Source: G963663315 sp965116335 | GTDB lineage: Bacteria > Pseudomonadota > Gammaproteobacteria > Arenicellales > Poriferihabitantaceae | Assembly: GCA_965116335.1 (NCBI GenBank) | Contig: OZ220677.1 | Location: 1,860,001-1,924,000 of the forward strand | Direction of reading: 5' to 3' | DNA: 64,000 bases | Shown: piece after piece, positions 24,289 to 31,854 of the stretch | Layout: each line of letters opens with the position of its first letter | Numbering within the stretch: the first letter of the stretch is position 1 | Notes under the pieces: generated by a model | Told to the model about the DNA's origin: nothing | The model's input: only the letters and a program-made list of their open reading frames with translations | The model's database searches: none | Made by a program: the position numbers and the translations under genes

Positions 24289-24387
24289 AGAACTTTTCAC
24301 TATCGAAAAAACACTAGCATTAGTGGCTGGTGGCGGACATCTTCGGCAGTGATACAATGCTGGTTATGGAGGTGGGTGTATGAGTGA
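24286..24387 (+). CDS. Possible 33-residue Trp-rich leader peptide
   Basis: The frame runs ATG 24286 to TGA 24385-24387 and overlaps the methyltransferase start (24380) by 8 nt. Its product has five tryptophans in 33 residues (W15, W16, W26, W28, W30). The second half is read across the methyltransferase promoter, so part of the composition is accidental. It could couple or attenuate methyltransferase translation, or be a fragment of a deleted gene. Coding is not proven. Confidence 0.3.
   Translation: MRTFHYRKNTSISGWWRTSSAVIQCWLWRWVYE
24350..24381 (+). promoter_or_regulatory. Promoter/RBS cassette copy 2 (C5 methyltransferase)
   Basis: TG-A-TACAAT (-10 at 24353-24358) lies 22 nt before ATG 24380 with ATGGAGGTG as RBS. 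The core matches copy 1 upstream of the ATPase gene, suggesting common regulation or segmental duplication. No clear -35 box is visible, consistent with an extended -10 promoter. Confidence 0.6.
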
Positions 24388-25450
24388 GCCAGTTAATCAA
24401 ATCAATGTACAAGCATTCGATGTGTTCTGCAGTATTGGAGGTTTGACATACGGGCTACAGAAGGCTGGGATCAAGGTCAATGCAGGCTTGGATATTGATG
24501 GTTCGTGCCGCTACGCCTATGAAACAAACTGTCAGGCAACTTTTGTTGAGGCGGATATCCGGGACATCTCGTATCCTGAAATTGCAAAATATTTTGACGG
24601 TGCCGACTATCGTGTGTTGGTTGGTTGCGCTCCCTGTCAACCGTTCTCAAGTCTTGCAGCAAAAACAAAATCGCACAGCAAAACCGATTCGAGATGGAAT
24701 CTGATTGGTGAGTTTCTGAGGATAATTCTTGAAGGTCGGCCAGAGCTTGTTTCAATGGAAAACGTGCCCCAACTTATGGAGGAAGATATTTACGATCAGT
24801 TCAAGTCAGCCCTGATTGATGCGGGATATTGGGTTTCAGATGGCATTCTCTCAAGCGACCAGTTTGGGGTTCCGCAACGAAGGCGTCGTTTGGTGATGCT
24901 GGCATCTTTACTAGGCAGGATCACCATGCCAAAGCCTGGACAAATGAAAAGCAGGACGGTCAGAGAAACTATTGGAAAGCTGGTTCCTCTTGAACATGGG
25001 CAATCAAGCCGGACAGACCCATTACATGTTTGTTCAAGACTGGAGGCGGTCAACTTGAAACGTATTCGGGCATCAAAGCCGGGTGGTAGTTGGCGCGACT
25101 GGCCTGCCGCATTACTGCCTGATTGTTATAAAAAAGACAGCGGTCTCAGTTATGGCAGCGTCTATGGACGTATGCAGTGGGATACGCTGGCTCCTACGCT
25201 GACAACACAATTTTATAGATACGGAACAGGTCGTTTTGGACACCCGGAGCAAGATCGCGCCTTGAGCTTGCGAGAAGGCTCTCTCCTCCAAACGTTTCCT
25301 GAGGATTATCAATTTCTGCCACATGGAGAAAAGGTTTTGATTAACAGAATTGGTCGGCATATTGGAAATGCCGTGCCGCCAATGTTGGCTTCTGCTATCG
25401 GAGGGAAAATATCAGATCATTTTGACAGGGAGGTGAATACACATGCCTGA
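24380..25450 (+). CDS. DNA (cytosine-5) methyltransferase
   Basis: The 356-residue protein has the ordered C5 motifs: DVFCSIGGLTYGLQKAG (motif I, with Ser in place of the usual Gly), VGCAPCQPFSSL (motif IV, catalytic Cys86), SMENVPQL (motif VI), GVPQRRRRLVML (motif VIII) and GNAVPPMLASAIG (motif X). The target-recognition region is short (about residues 210-290), so the recognition site cannot be guessed. It overlaps the downstream GHKL-ATPase gene by 8 nt. The pair fits an R-M system in which a MORC-like ATPase-nuclease is the restriction partner. Confidence 0.93.
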   Translation: MSEPVNQINVQAFDVFCSIGGLTYGLQKAGIKVNAGLDIDGSCRYAYETNCQATFVEADIRDISYPEIAKYFDGADYRVLVGCAPCQPFSSLAAKTKSHSKTDSRWNLIGEFLRIILEGRPELVSMENVPQLMEEDIYDQFKSALIDAGYWVSDGILSSDQFGVPQRRRRLVMLASLLGRITMPKPGQMKSRTVRETIGKLVPLEHGQSSRTDPLHVCSRLEAVNLKRIRASKPGGSWRDWPAALLPDCYKKDSGLSYGSVYGRMQWDTLAPTLTTQFYRYGTGRFGHPEQDRALSLREGSLLQTFPEDYQFLPHGEKVLINRIGRHIGNAVPPMLASAIGGKISDHFDREVNTHA

Positions 25451-27395
25451 AGAATACAATCTCAATATTGATTTGAATGTACTCAATCACTTGGGTTTGA
25501 ATCTGTATAGCAATGTCCCTGCCGTGCTATCAGAGTTGATTGCCAATGCTTGGGATGCAGATGCAAAAGCAGTACATATCTCCGTAACAGAATTAAACGG
25601 TGATAAGAAAATCATAGTTCAGGATGACGGCTGTGGAATGAGCGACGATGATTTGCGGAACAAGTATTTGACTGTGGGCTACCAGAGAAGGAGTGTGCAA
25701 AACGGAGATTGCACACTGGAGGGGAGGCCAGTTATGGGGAGGAAGGGTATCGGCAAGTTATCAGTCTTTTCCATTGCGGGAAAGGTGCAAGTCTTCACAA
25801 AAAAAGCAGGTTGCGAGCTTTTGGCAATAGAGTTAGATGTCGAAAAAATACAGGAAACAATCAAAGCCAAGCAGCCTTATCATCCGCCTCCCATAAGAGA
25901 GCCACAGCCAGGTTGTATTGAAAATTACGGTACAAAGTTAATTTTGAGTAATCTCAAGAGGAGAATTTATGCATCTCTTGATGGAAATTTGCGACAACGG
26001 GTAGCGCGCCGTTTCTCGATTATTTCTGATGACTTTGAAGTCTTTATTGGTGATAGCAAAGTAACCCTGAGCGACAGGAATTATTTTGGGAAGTTGGAAT
26101 ATGCGCTGGTATATGGCGATTATGAAAAGTCTAATTTTAAGCACGACCAGAAATACATAGTCGAACGAGAAAAAAACACAACTGAAGATGAAAAATATTC
26201 TGTGCATGGCTGGATAGGGTTGGTCAAAGAATCTGGGGCATTACAAAGCGATTCAGATAATTTGAACAAGATATCGGTTTTAGCCAGAGGGAAGGTGGCA
26301 CAGGAAGATATTCTCGATTCATTCCGGGAGGGTGGCTTATATACCAAATACATCATTGGCGAATTGGAGGCTGATTTTCTGGATTCATCAGAGCAAGAGG
26401 ATATCGCCACATCCAGCAGACAAGACTTTATTCAGAGTGACCCGCGGTTTGTTCAGTTGAGAGAATTTGTAAAAGGAGAGTTGAAATTCTTGCAAAGTGA
26501 ACGGGTAAAGCTGAAGAATGAAACAGGGAAGAAGTTGGCGTTGGAGACCCCTGCTCTGAAGAAGTGGTACGAAAGTCTCAAACATGACTCAAGGGAAGAA
26601 GCCAAAAAGCTATTCGGCAAGATCAGCGAGATAGCTACTGACGAGATACATAGAAAAACTCTCTATAAGCATGGAGTTCTGGCGTTTGAGCACTTGCGCC
26701 ACAAAGAAAAACTAACTCAACTGGAACAGCTTGACATCAATAATCTTGAGATGGCCGTCAAGCTTTTCTCTGAGCTGGATGACATAGAAGCCTCCTGGTA
26801 TTACCAGATTACTCAAGGGCGCTTGGATGTTATTAGAAAGCTATCTGAAAATGTTGAAGAAAATGCGCTGGAAAAAATTATCCAGAAGCATATATATGAC
26901 CATCTCTGGCTACTGGATCCATCATGGGACAGAGCTACAGAGACTTCCTCAATGGAGCAACCTGTTACTAAAGCGTTCGATAAACTTTCCAAAGATTTGA
27001 GCGATGAAGAAAAGAAAGGGCGTGTAGACATAAAATATAAGAAGACATCAGGGAAGCATGTGATCATTGAGTTAAAACGGGCATCCGTGAAGACCAGCAC
27101 ATCAAGCCTCATGGGGCAAGTGGGTAAGTATAGGAGTGCGCTCAAAAAGCAGTTGCAAACCGCCCAGGAAACTGTAGCGATAGAAGTTGTTTGTTTGGTT
27201 GGAAAGGATTTATCAGATTGGGAAGATGCGGAAGAAAAACAAAAGTCTGCGAACTCTTTAGCCGCAAGGGACATTCGAGTGGTTACTTATCAGCAACTCA
27301 TAAAAGATGCGAAGACAAGTTATCAGAGTTATCTTGATAAAACAGAGGAGAAAGGACGAATAAAAGCCTTGTTAGATGCTATAGAAGACCAATAA
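25443..27395 (+). CDS. MORC-like GHKL ATPase with C-terminal nuclease-like domain
   Basis: The 650-residue protein begins with a GHKL ATPase: SELIANAWDADA (N box, Glu31, Asn35), VQDDGCGMSDDDL (about 59-71) and GRKGIGKLSVFSIAG (about 99-113). A central helical region follows, and near residues 525-545 KGRVDIKYKK...HVIIELKRA gives a D-x(n)-ExK pattern of PD-(D/E)XK nucleases, preceded by IYDHLWLLDPSWDR, as in Shedu-like/DUF4263 domains. MORC-type ATPases paired with DNA methylases in prokaryotic R-M loci are described in the literature (Iyer and Aravind). Restriction activity is inferred; no separate endonuclease gene is seen. Confidence 0.8.
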   Translation: MPEEYNLNIDLNVLNHLGLNLYSNVPAVLSELIANAWDADAKAVHISVTELNGDKKIIVQDDGCGMSDDDLRNKYLTVGYQRRSVQNGDCTLEGRPVMGRKGIGKLSVFSIAGKVQVFTKKAGCELLAIELDVEKIQETIKAKQPYHPPPIREPQPGCIENYGTKLILSNLKRRIYASLDGNLRQRVARRFSIISDDFEVFIGDSKVTLSDRNYFGKLEYALVYGDYEKSNFKHDQKYIVEREKNTTEDEKYSVHGWIGLVKESGALQSDSDNLNKISVLARGKVAQEDILDSFREGGLYTKYIIGELEADFLDSSEQEDIATSSRQDFIQSDPRFVQLREFVKGELKFLQSERVKLKNETGKKLALETPALKKWYESLKHDSREEAKKLFGKISEIATDEIHRKTLYKHGVLAFEHLRHKEKLTQLEQLDINNLEMAVKLFSELDDIEASWYYQITQGRLDVIRKLSENVEENALEKIIQKHIYDHLWLLDPSWDRATETSSMEQPVTKAFDKLSKDLSDEEKKGRVDIKYKKTSGKHVIIELKRASVKTSTSSLMGQVGKYRSALKKQLQTAQETVAIEVVCLVGKDLSDWEDAEEKQKSANSLAARDIRVVTYQQLIKDAKTSYQSYLDKTEEKGRIKALLDAIEDQ

Positions 27396-27488
27396 TGGCA
27401 CTCGGGAATACGGTGAAACAAGAGTATCGAGATAAATCATGTCCGGCAGACCCAACATACCCGTTCCTTTTCTATAGAGGATAATTAA

Positions 27489-27833
27489 ATGGCAAGACTT
27501 ACCGAACAGGAGCAGCAGGAGGTTATTCGCTATATTGAGGCGGATAGGCCGTTGCCGGACAGGTATCGGTTTTTACTGTTTGAGGACAAGCGCGAGGTGG
27601 AACTGGTCTGGAACGGAAAGACCTGCAAGACTAGCGAGCATACGAAGATAAAAACGGTTGTCCGGTGCCAGGATCACAAAATGAAATTGCGAGCCGAGGA
27701 ACGGGAAATACTGGAAAAGTTGGGATTATTTGATACAGCAAAAAGGCGGGCGGCGGGGATGCTTGACCAAGAGCAGAAAACATTACATGGGCAAGATGTC
27801 GTAGACATAACGGCGTTTGTTCAGGAGCAATAG
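27489..27833 (+). CDS. Small protein resembling the N-terminus of adenine DNA methylases; possible remnant
   Basis: The 114-residue frame begins MARLTEQEQQEVIRYIEA and contains PDRYRFLLFEDKREVEL followed by VWNGKT, a segment I associate with the N-terminal region of some type III-like site-specific adenine methyltransferases. No catalytic DPPY or FxGxG motif follows: the frame stops at 27833 and downstream sequence is broken in all frames. A good AGAGG RBS precedes the ATG. It may be a truncated methylase gene or a small stand-alone component of the island. Confidence 0.5.
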   Translation: MARLTEQEQQEVIRYIEADRPLPDRYRFLLFEDKREVELVWNGKTCKTSEHTKIKTVVRCQDHKMKLRAEEREILEKLGLFDTAKRRAAGMLDQEQKTLHGQDVVDITAFVQEQ

Positions 27834-28015
27834 AGGGGTATTTATGAGGTTGAGACGAAACCGGCCGAACAAGCCGGAAATTGAACCTTGGCCGTCTAGC
27901 GCATCACGGAGTGAACGGCTGGATATTGATTTTGCTTTTACTCTGAAACGCGCTTGCCGGTGATTGTGTGGCGTGGTAGATACGGCCAAGCAATACTTCA
28001 AGGACCCACAAACTA
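27834..28015 (+). other. Decayed intergenic sequence after the defence island
   Basis: No intact gene is visible. The plus strand shows short broken stretches such as YEVETKPAEQAGN and IVWRGRYGQAILQGPTN interrupted by stops, which suggests a degraded coding sequence, perhaps the missing part of the preceding methylase-like gene. This is a visual judgement only. Confidence 0.3.
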
Positions 28016-28507
28016 CTAGAAAAACAGCATCAGCAAAATAATACTGGTCAACCCGCCGAGCAGGAAGGATATGGCGCTGATGATGCCTAAAGCTGTGGTG
28101 GTGTTGGCCAGGGGGAAGGTCTGGTTTTCCAGAATGAACATGGCGTCTGTGCGGCTGATCTCGCCGTCGACAAACCGTTTCAACCCTTTTTCGGCGCCAT
28201 GCGCCTCTTTTATTGAAACCAGCGCCACCAGAATCATGGTTGCTGCCGAAGTCAATGTGCCGATGGCGAATACCAGCAGCGTCATCAGGCTGACCCAGTG
28301 GTAGACCGGGTCTTCGCTACCGGAGGCCGAAGCGCTCATGAAGCCGATGATCAATGCGGTGCCGCCCGCATTGCCGAACAGTAACAGGCGCACCGACTCG
28401 TTAATCAAGCGGAACATGGTGCTGCGTCGCAGCGCGACCACCTTGTAGAGTTCACGCAGCCATTCTTCCCCGGTCTCTTCGCCGGAAAATTCATCCATCT
28501 TTTTCAA
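28016..28507 (-). CDS. Small four-helix membrane protein of the SPFH operon
   Basis: The 163-residue protein has a hydrophilic N-terminus (about 1-40) and four hydrophobic segments near residues 42-60, 72-98, 130-148 and 149-163. No family is recognised. A TTG start at 28507 is preferred because GGAG lies 8 nt upstream; an in-frame ATG is at 28498. It starts 23 nt after the binding-protein stop and is probably the last gene of the SPFH operon. Confidence 0.65.
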   Translation of the reverse strand: MKKMDEFSGEETGEEWLRELYKVVALRRSTMFRLINESVRLLLFGNAGGTALIIGFMSASASGSEDPVYHWVSLMTLLVFAIGTLTSAATMILVALVSIKEAHGAEKGLKRFVDGEISRTDAMFILENQTFPLANTTTALGIISAISFLLGGLTSIILLMLFF

Positions 28508-28530
28508 GAGTCTTTCTCCATTTCAGGAAA

Positions 28531-29709
28531 TCAATTGCCCAGATTGGTCAGCCGGACGTAACTGGAGCCGGTATTCGTGCCGGGTTCAAACTGGAGTGTC
28601 CAGTCATCAATTGCTATGGGTTCGGGTGATAGCGCTTCCATCATGAAACGTTCTCTGGTTAATTCATCGCCCATGCGTTTCAGGACATGGATGACAAAAC
28701 GCCCCAGTATGTAGCCTTCCAGGGATACTTCATTGACCAGGCTCTCCATTGACTCCGCCGCGGACTCATGATTTGCCCGGATAGCCTTTTGAAATTGCTG
28801 TACGACTTTCCGGTCCCTGTTTGTCGCATCCGGCACGACTTCGGTCACCAGGATTTCTTCATCGGGTTGCTCAATCGCTTTCTTCAGTTCCCGGGAGAAG
28901 GAGAAGGACAGGTTGGCCACTGTGTAATCATGGCCGGTTGAGTGAATCAGGTTGATCAGTTCCGAGTTTGTGGAGTAGGGGCCGATGATCAGGACTGCGT
29001 CCAGATCCGCCTTGGAAATCACGAACAGGCTGGCATGGACTGCATGGGTATTACGCGAATAGGCGGTTTTCGCCAGTATGGGTAGTCCGCGTTTCTCCAG
29101 AGCTTGCTGGTAGTTATTCATAACCGAGCGGCCAAAGGCATCTTCCTGATAGATGACACCGAAACGGGTCTTGCCCAGATCATCAACCATGTAATCAACC
29201 AGCGTCGTGACTTCGTCTCGATATCCCGCCCGCAGGTTGATGACGTTGGGGAATTTCTCTGCGTCTCGCAGAAAATCAGCGCCGGTGAGGGGGCCGACAA
29301 AAGGAATATCGACCGTTCTCAGTATCGGCGCGAGCCGTTTGGCGGTCGGTGTCCCGACGCCGCCGATGACGGCGAATACGTCGTTTTCAGATGCGAACCT
29401 TTTGGCGTTTGCGGCTGCCTGTTCAGGCTCATAGGCATCGTCTCTGGATATGAGTTCCAGCTTCCTGCCGTTGATTCCACCCAGATTGTTGATTTCCTGG
29501 AAGGCGGCAGTTATGCCAGCCTGATAGTATCGTCCGAGATATTTGCTCGGTCCTGAGAAGCAGGCGCTCTGCCCGAATGTGAGGGTGTCGGCGGTGACTC
29601 CCGGCGCTGCGGTTGCTGCCGCCCCGACCGCCGGAGAGGCCACCAGAAGGAGGATGGACAGGCAGCCGGAGAGCGCTCTTCTTTTGATCAGATTATTGAG
29701 TAGGGTCAT
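28531..29709 (-). CDS. ABC-type periplasmic substrate-binding protein (Peripla_BP_6 type)
   Basis: The product is about 392 residues with a signal peptide (SGCLSILLLVASPAVGAAA). The mature part starts GVTADTLTFGQSACFSGPSKYLG, the form of Leu/Ile/Val-type receptors, and continues with LISRDDAYEPEQAAANAKRF and FAVIGGVGTPTAKRLAPI. It binds a ligand in the periplasm; the substrate is unknown. No permease or ATPase gene of an ABC importer lies nearby. Instead it follows two SPFH genes. ATG 29709 is chosen; a GTG at 29724 is in frame. Either start overlaps the preceding gene. Confidence 0.82.
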   Translation of the reverse strand: MTLLNNLIKRRALSGCLSILLLVASPAVGAAATAAPGVTADTLTFGQSACFSGPSKYLGRYYQAGITAAFQEINNLGGINGRKLELISRDDAYEPEQAAANAKRFASENDVFAVIGGVGTPTAKRLAPILRTVDIPFVGPLTGADFLRDAEKFPNVINLRAGYRDEVTTLVDYMVDDLGKTRFGVIYQEDAFGRSVMNNYQQALEKRGLPILAKTAYSRNTHAVHASLFVISKADLDAVLIIGPYSTNSELINLIHSTGHDYTVANLSFSFSRELKKAIEQPDEEILVTEVVPDATNRDRKVVQQFQKAIRANHESAAESMESLVNEVSLEGYILGRFVIHVLKRMGDELTRERFMMEALSPEPIAIDDWTLQFEPGTNTGSSYVRLTNLGN

Positions 29710-30943
29710 GTTGCTTATCGCCACTCGACACGTCGCTATGGGAGAATATGGACGGTGTATCGAATATCAATGATTTCGACTTGCTGGTGGTTGTACGACT
29801 TCCCGGGAGAGGCTTGTGGTCGCGTTCCGTGTCGTCAGTGTGGTACTGGCCGTCCAGCAGGAGTTTGTCTTGATCCGCTTTTTCGATGGTATGTATGTTC
29901 GGAGCGACTGTGGACAGCAGCGGTCTGTCCAGTGACTCGTGTCCGGTTGCGGACGGTATGTCCGGTATATGTACGGGCAGCGGGGCAAGTGGGCCAGCGC
30001 CGTCAATCAGGTTGATTTCGATATTCGCCTCATTGCCCGGATTGACAGCCGACAGGCTCGCCTCGGCAAAGATTGTACGCATCCGTTGCCAGTAGCGTGT
30101 AATGGCTACTTGTTTCGGCTCTTTCCGGTACTCTGCGAGCAAGGCAGACCAGGCGCTGGCGCTACTCACTGCCTGTGCTTTGCGTTCCTTTGCTTTGGCG
30201 CGTCCGTCCAGTATCAATGCTTGCGCCTGTCCTTTGGTGCGGGCGATCAGCTTTTCCTTTCTGATGTTGGCATTGCTGATCGCCTGAATGCGTTCCGAGA
30301 TTGCGTCGTTGACATCCCGGAACGCAGCCAGTGTTTCTTCGATCGGGCGCACATCGACGATATTGAGGGCAATCAGTTCGACTCCGATATCGAGGGATTC
30401 CAGGTTTTTGGTGACTTCGTTAAACAGGTGGCTCTGGATGATGCTTCGATTGGAGGTCAGAACCAGGTCAATAAAGTTCTGGCTTACGATGTTGATCAAC
30501 TCTTCGCGCGCCAGCATGAGCAACAGCTGCTTCGGGTCGGAAGCGGTGAATAGAAAGTTCTTCAGGTTATCAATCCGGTACTGAAGGTTGATATCCACTT
30601 CCAGCAAATTGGTGTCTCCTGATAGCAGGGTCAGGTGAGTCTTTGTGGATTCACCACTGATCAGCGTGCGAGTAATCCGCTTGACCTTGCGAATGTGGAC
30701 TTTTTCGATAAAAGGCAGCCGATAGTGAACACCGGGTTCAACTACGGCTTCAACCACCTTGCCGAATCGAAGGCGCACTCCCTGTTCTTCTTTCTTGATG
30801 ACATAAAAGCCACTGGCTAGTACCGCTGCAATGATCAGGAGCGCGATGGCAAGCAGCAGGCGGGTCTTGTCATACCGGCAGGCGGCATCGAATACCGCAT
30901 AGATGATGCGTGTGCTGGGCGGCAACGGCCGGTCATCACTCAT
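29693..30943 (-). CDS. HflK-like SPFH-domain membrane protein
   Basis: The 416-residue protein has one transmembrane segment (LLLAIALLIIAAVLASGFYVI, about 28-48, given here in two overlapping parts LLLAIALLIIAAVLA and ASGFYVI) followed by an SPFH/band-7 domain: EEQGVRLRFGKVVEAVVEPG and DINLQYRIDNLKNFLF, then a charged coiled-coil region (about 240-270) and an unusual 150-residue C-terminal tail. HflK/HflC normally cage FtsH; no ftsH is seen. It overlaps hflC-like by 4 nt and the binding-protein gene by 17 nt or more. Confidence 0.83.
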   Translation of the reverse strand: MSDDRPLPPSTRIIYAVFDAACRYDKTRLLLAIALLIIAAVLASGFYVIKKEEQGVRLRFGKVVEAVVEPGVHYRLPFIEKVHIRKVKRITRTLISGESTKTHLTLLSGDTNLLEVDINLQYRIDNLKNFLFTASDPKQLLLMLAREELINIVSQNFIDLVLTSNRSIIQSHLFNEVTKNLESLDIGVELIALNIVDVRPIEETLAAFRDVNDAISERIQAISNANIRKEKLIARTKGQAQALILDGRAKAKERKAQAVSSASAWSALLAEYRKEPKQVAITRYWQRMRTIFAEASLSAVNPGNEANIEINLIDGAGPLAPLPVHIPDIPSATGHESLDRPLLSTVAPNIHTIEKADQDKLLLDGQYHTDDTERDHKPLPGSRTTTSKSKSLIFDTPSIFSHSDVSSGDKQHDPTQ

Positions 30944-31854
30944 TGGAATGAAATGGGTCCCGGAACTGGAATGGTTTTGCTGTCCAGATACTTGAACAAC
31001 TCGTTGTCAGCCGGCAACATCAGCGTCGTGTTTTTGTCGATGATCAGATCATAGCTGTCCAGAGCGCGGATGAATTTGTAAAATTCAGGGTCCTGACGAT
31101 AAGCCTTGCCCAGCAAAGCCATCGCTTCGGCCTCGGCATCGCCGAGAATGATGGTTGCTTCTGCGTGTGCCTCGGCCATCAGTTTCTCGTGCTCGTTGAT
31201 AGCCAACGCCTCAATGCGTATCGCCATTTCTTCTCCTTCGCTGCGATAGCGGGCAGCGATACGGGCGCGTTCCGAGATCATTCGCTGAATTACGCTGGGC
31301 CGGTTTTCGGCTGGCAGGGTATATTCGATGATTCCGACTTTGAGCACTTCAATGCCGTAATTAGCCTGGGCGACGGGCTGGATTCTGGCGAGAATATCCT
31401 GGGAAGCCTCATGCAGGTCTTCATGTTCCAGGCCCAGGCTGATAAAGGCGTCGCGAGCCTTGTTGCTGATCACGATACCGCTGCTGGAAAGATACAGGTC
31501 GGTCAAGCGGTCGGCCGCGTTCTGTCCGGTTCGAATCGCTTCCACATAGAGAGTGGGGTCGGTGACGCGCCACGACATATAACCGCTGATCAGGATGTTT
31601 TTCTGATCTTCGGTAATCAATTCGTGAGACAGGTTGGTTTGTGTATGGATGCGCCGGTCTACCTTATAGATCTTTGATACCGGGCGCGGCCATTTGACGT
31701 GCAGCCCCGGCTGTCTTACCGGGGGTGAAATTTTCCCGAAGTGAGTCAACACGCCCTGTTGTGTCTCATTGATGACGTAGAAACAATCGGAGGCTACTGT
31801 GACAAACGCAATAGCGGTGATGATTGCGACGATGCGTTTTCCCTTTGCGGTCAT
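30940..31854 (-). CDS. HflC-like SPFH-domain membrane protein
   Basis: The 304-residue protein has an N-terminal membrane anchor (IVAIITAIAFVTVASDCFYV) and an SPFH domain: ETQQGVLTHFGKISPPVRQ, WPRPVSKIYKVDRRI, ILISGYMSWRVTDPTLYVEA and NYGIEVLKVGIIEYTLP. A coiled coil with HEKLMAEAHAEATIILGDAE follows. This is the HflC layout. It overlaps the genes on both sides by 4 nt (ATGA), showing tight translational coupling with the permease-SPFH fusion and the HflK-like protein, which suggests a stoichiometric membrane assembly. Confidence 0.85.
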   Translation of the reverse strand: MTAKGKRIVAIITAIAFVTVASDCFYVINETQQGVLTHFGKISPPVRQPGLHVKWPRPVSKIYKVDRRIHTQTNLSHELITEDQKNILISGYMSWRVTDPTLYVEAIRTGQNAADRLTDLYLSSSGIVISNKARDAFISLGLEHEDLHEASQDILARIQPVAQANYGIEVLKVGIIEYTLPAENRPSVIQRMISERARIAARYRSEGEEMAIRIEALAINEHEKLMAEAHAEATIILGDAEAEAMALLGKAYRQDPEFYKFIRALDSYDLIIDKNTTLMLPADNELFKYLDSKTIPVPGPISFQ

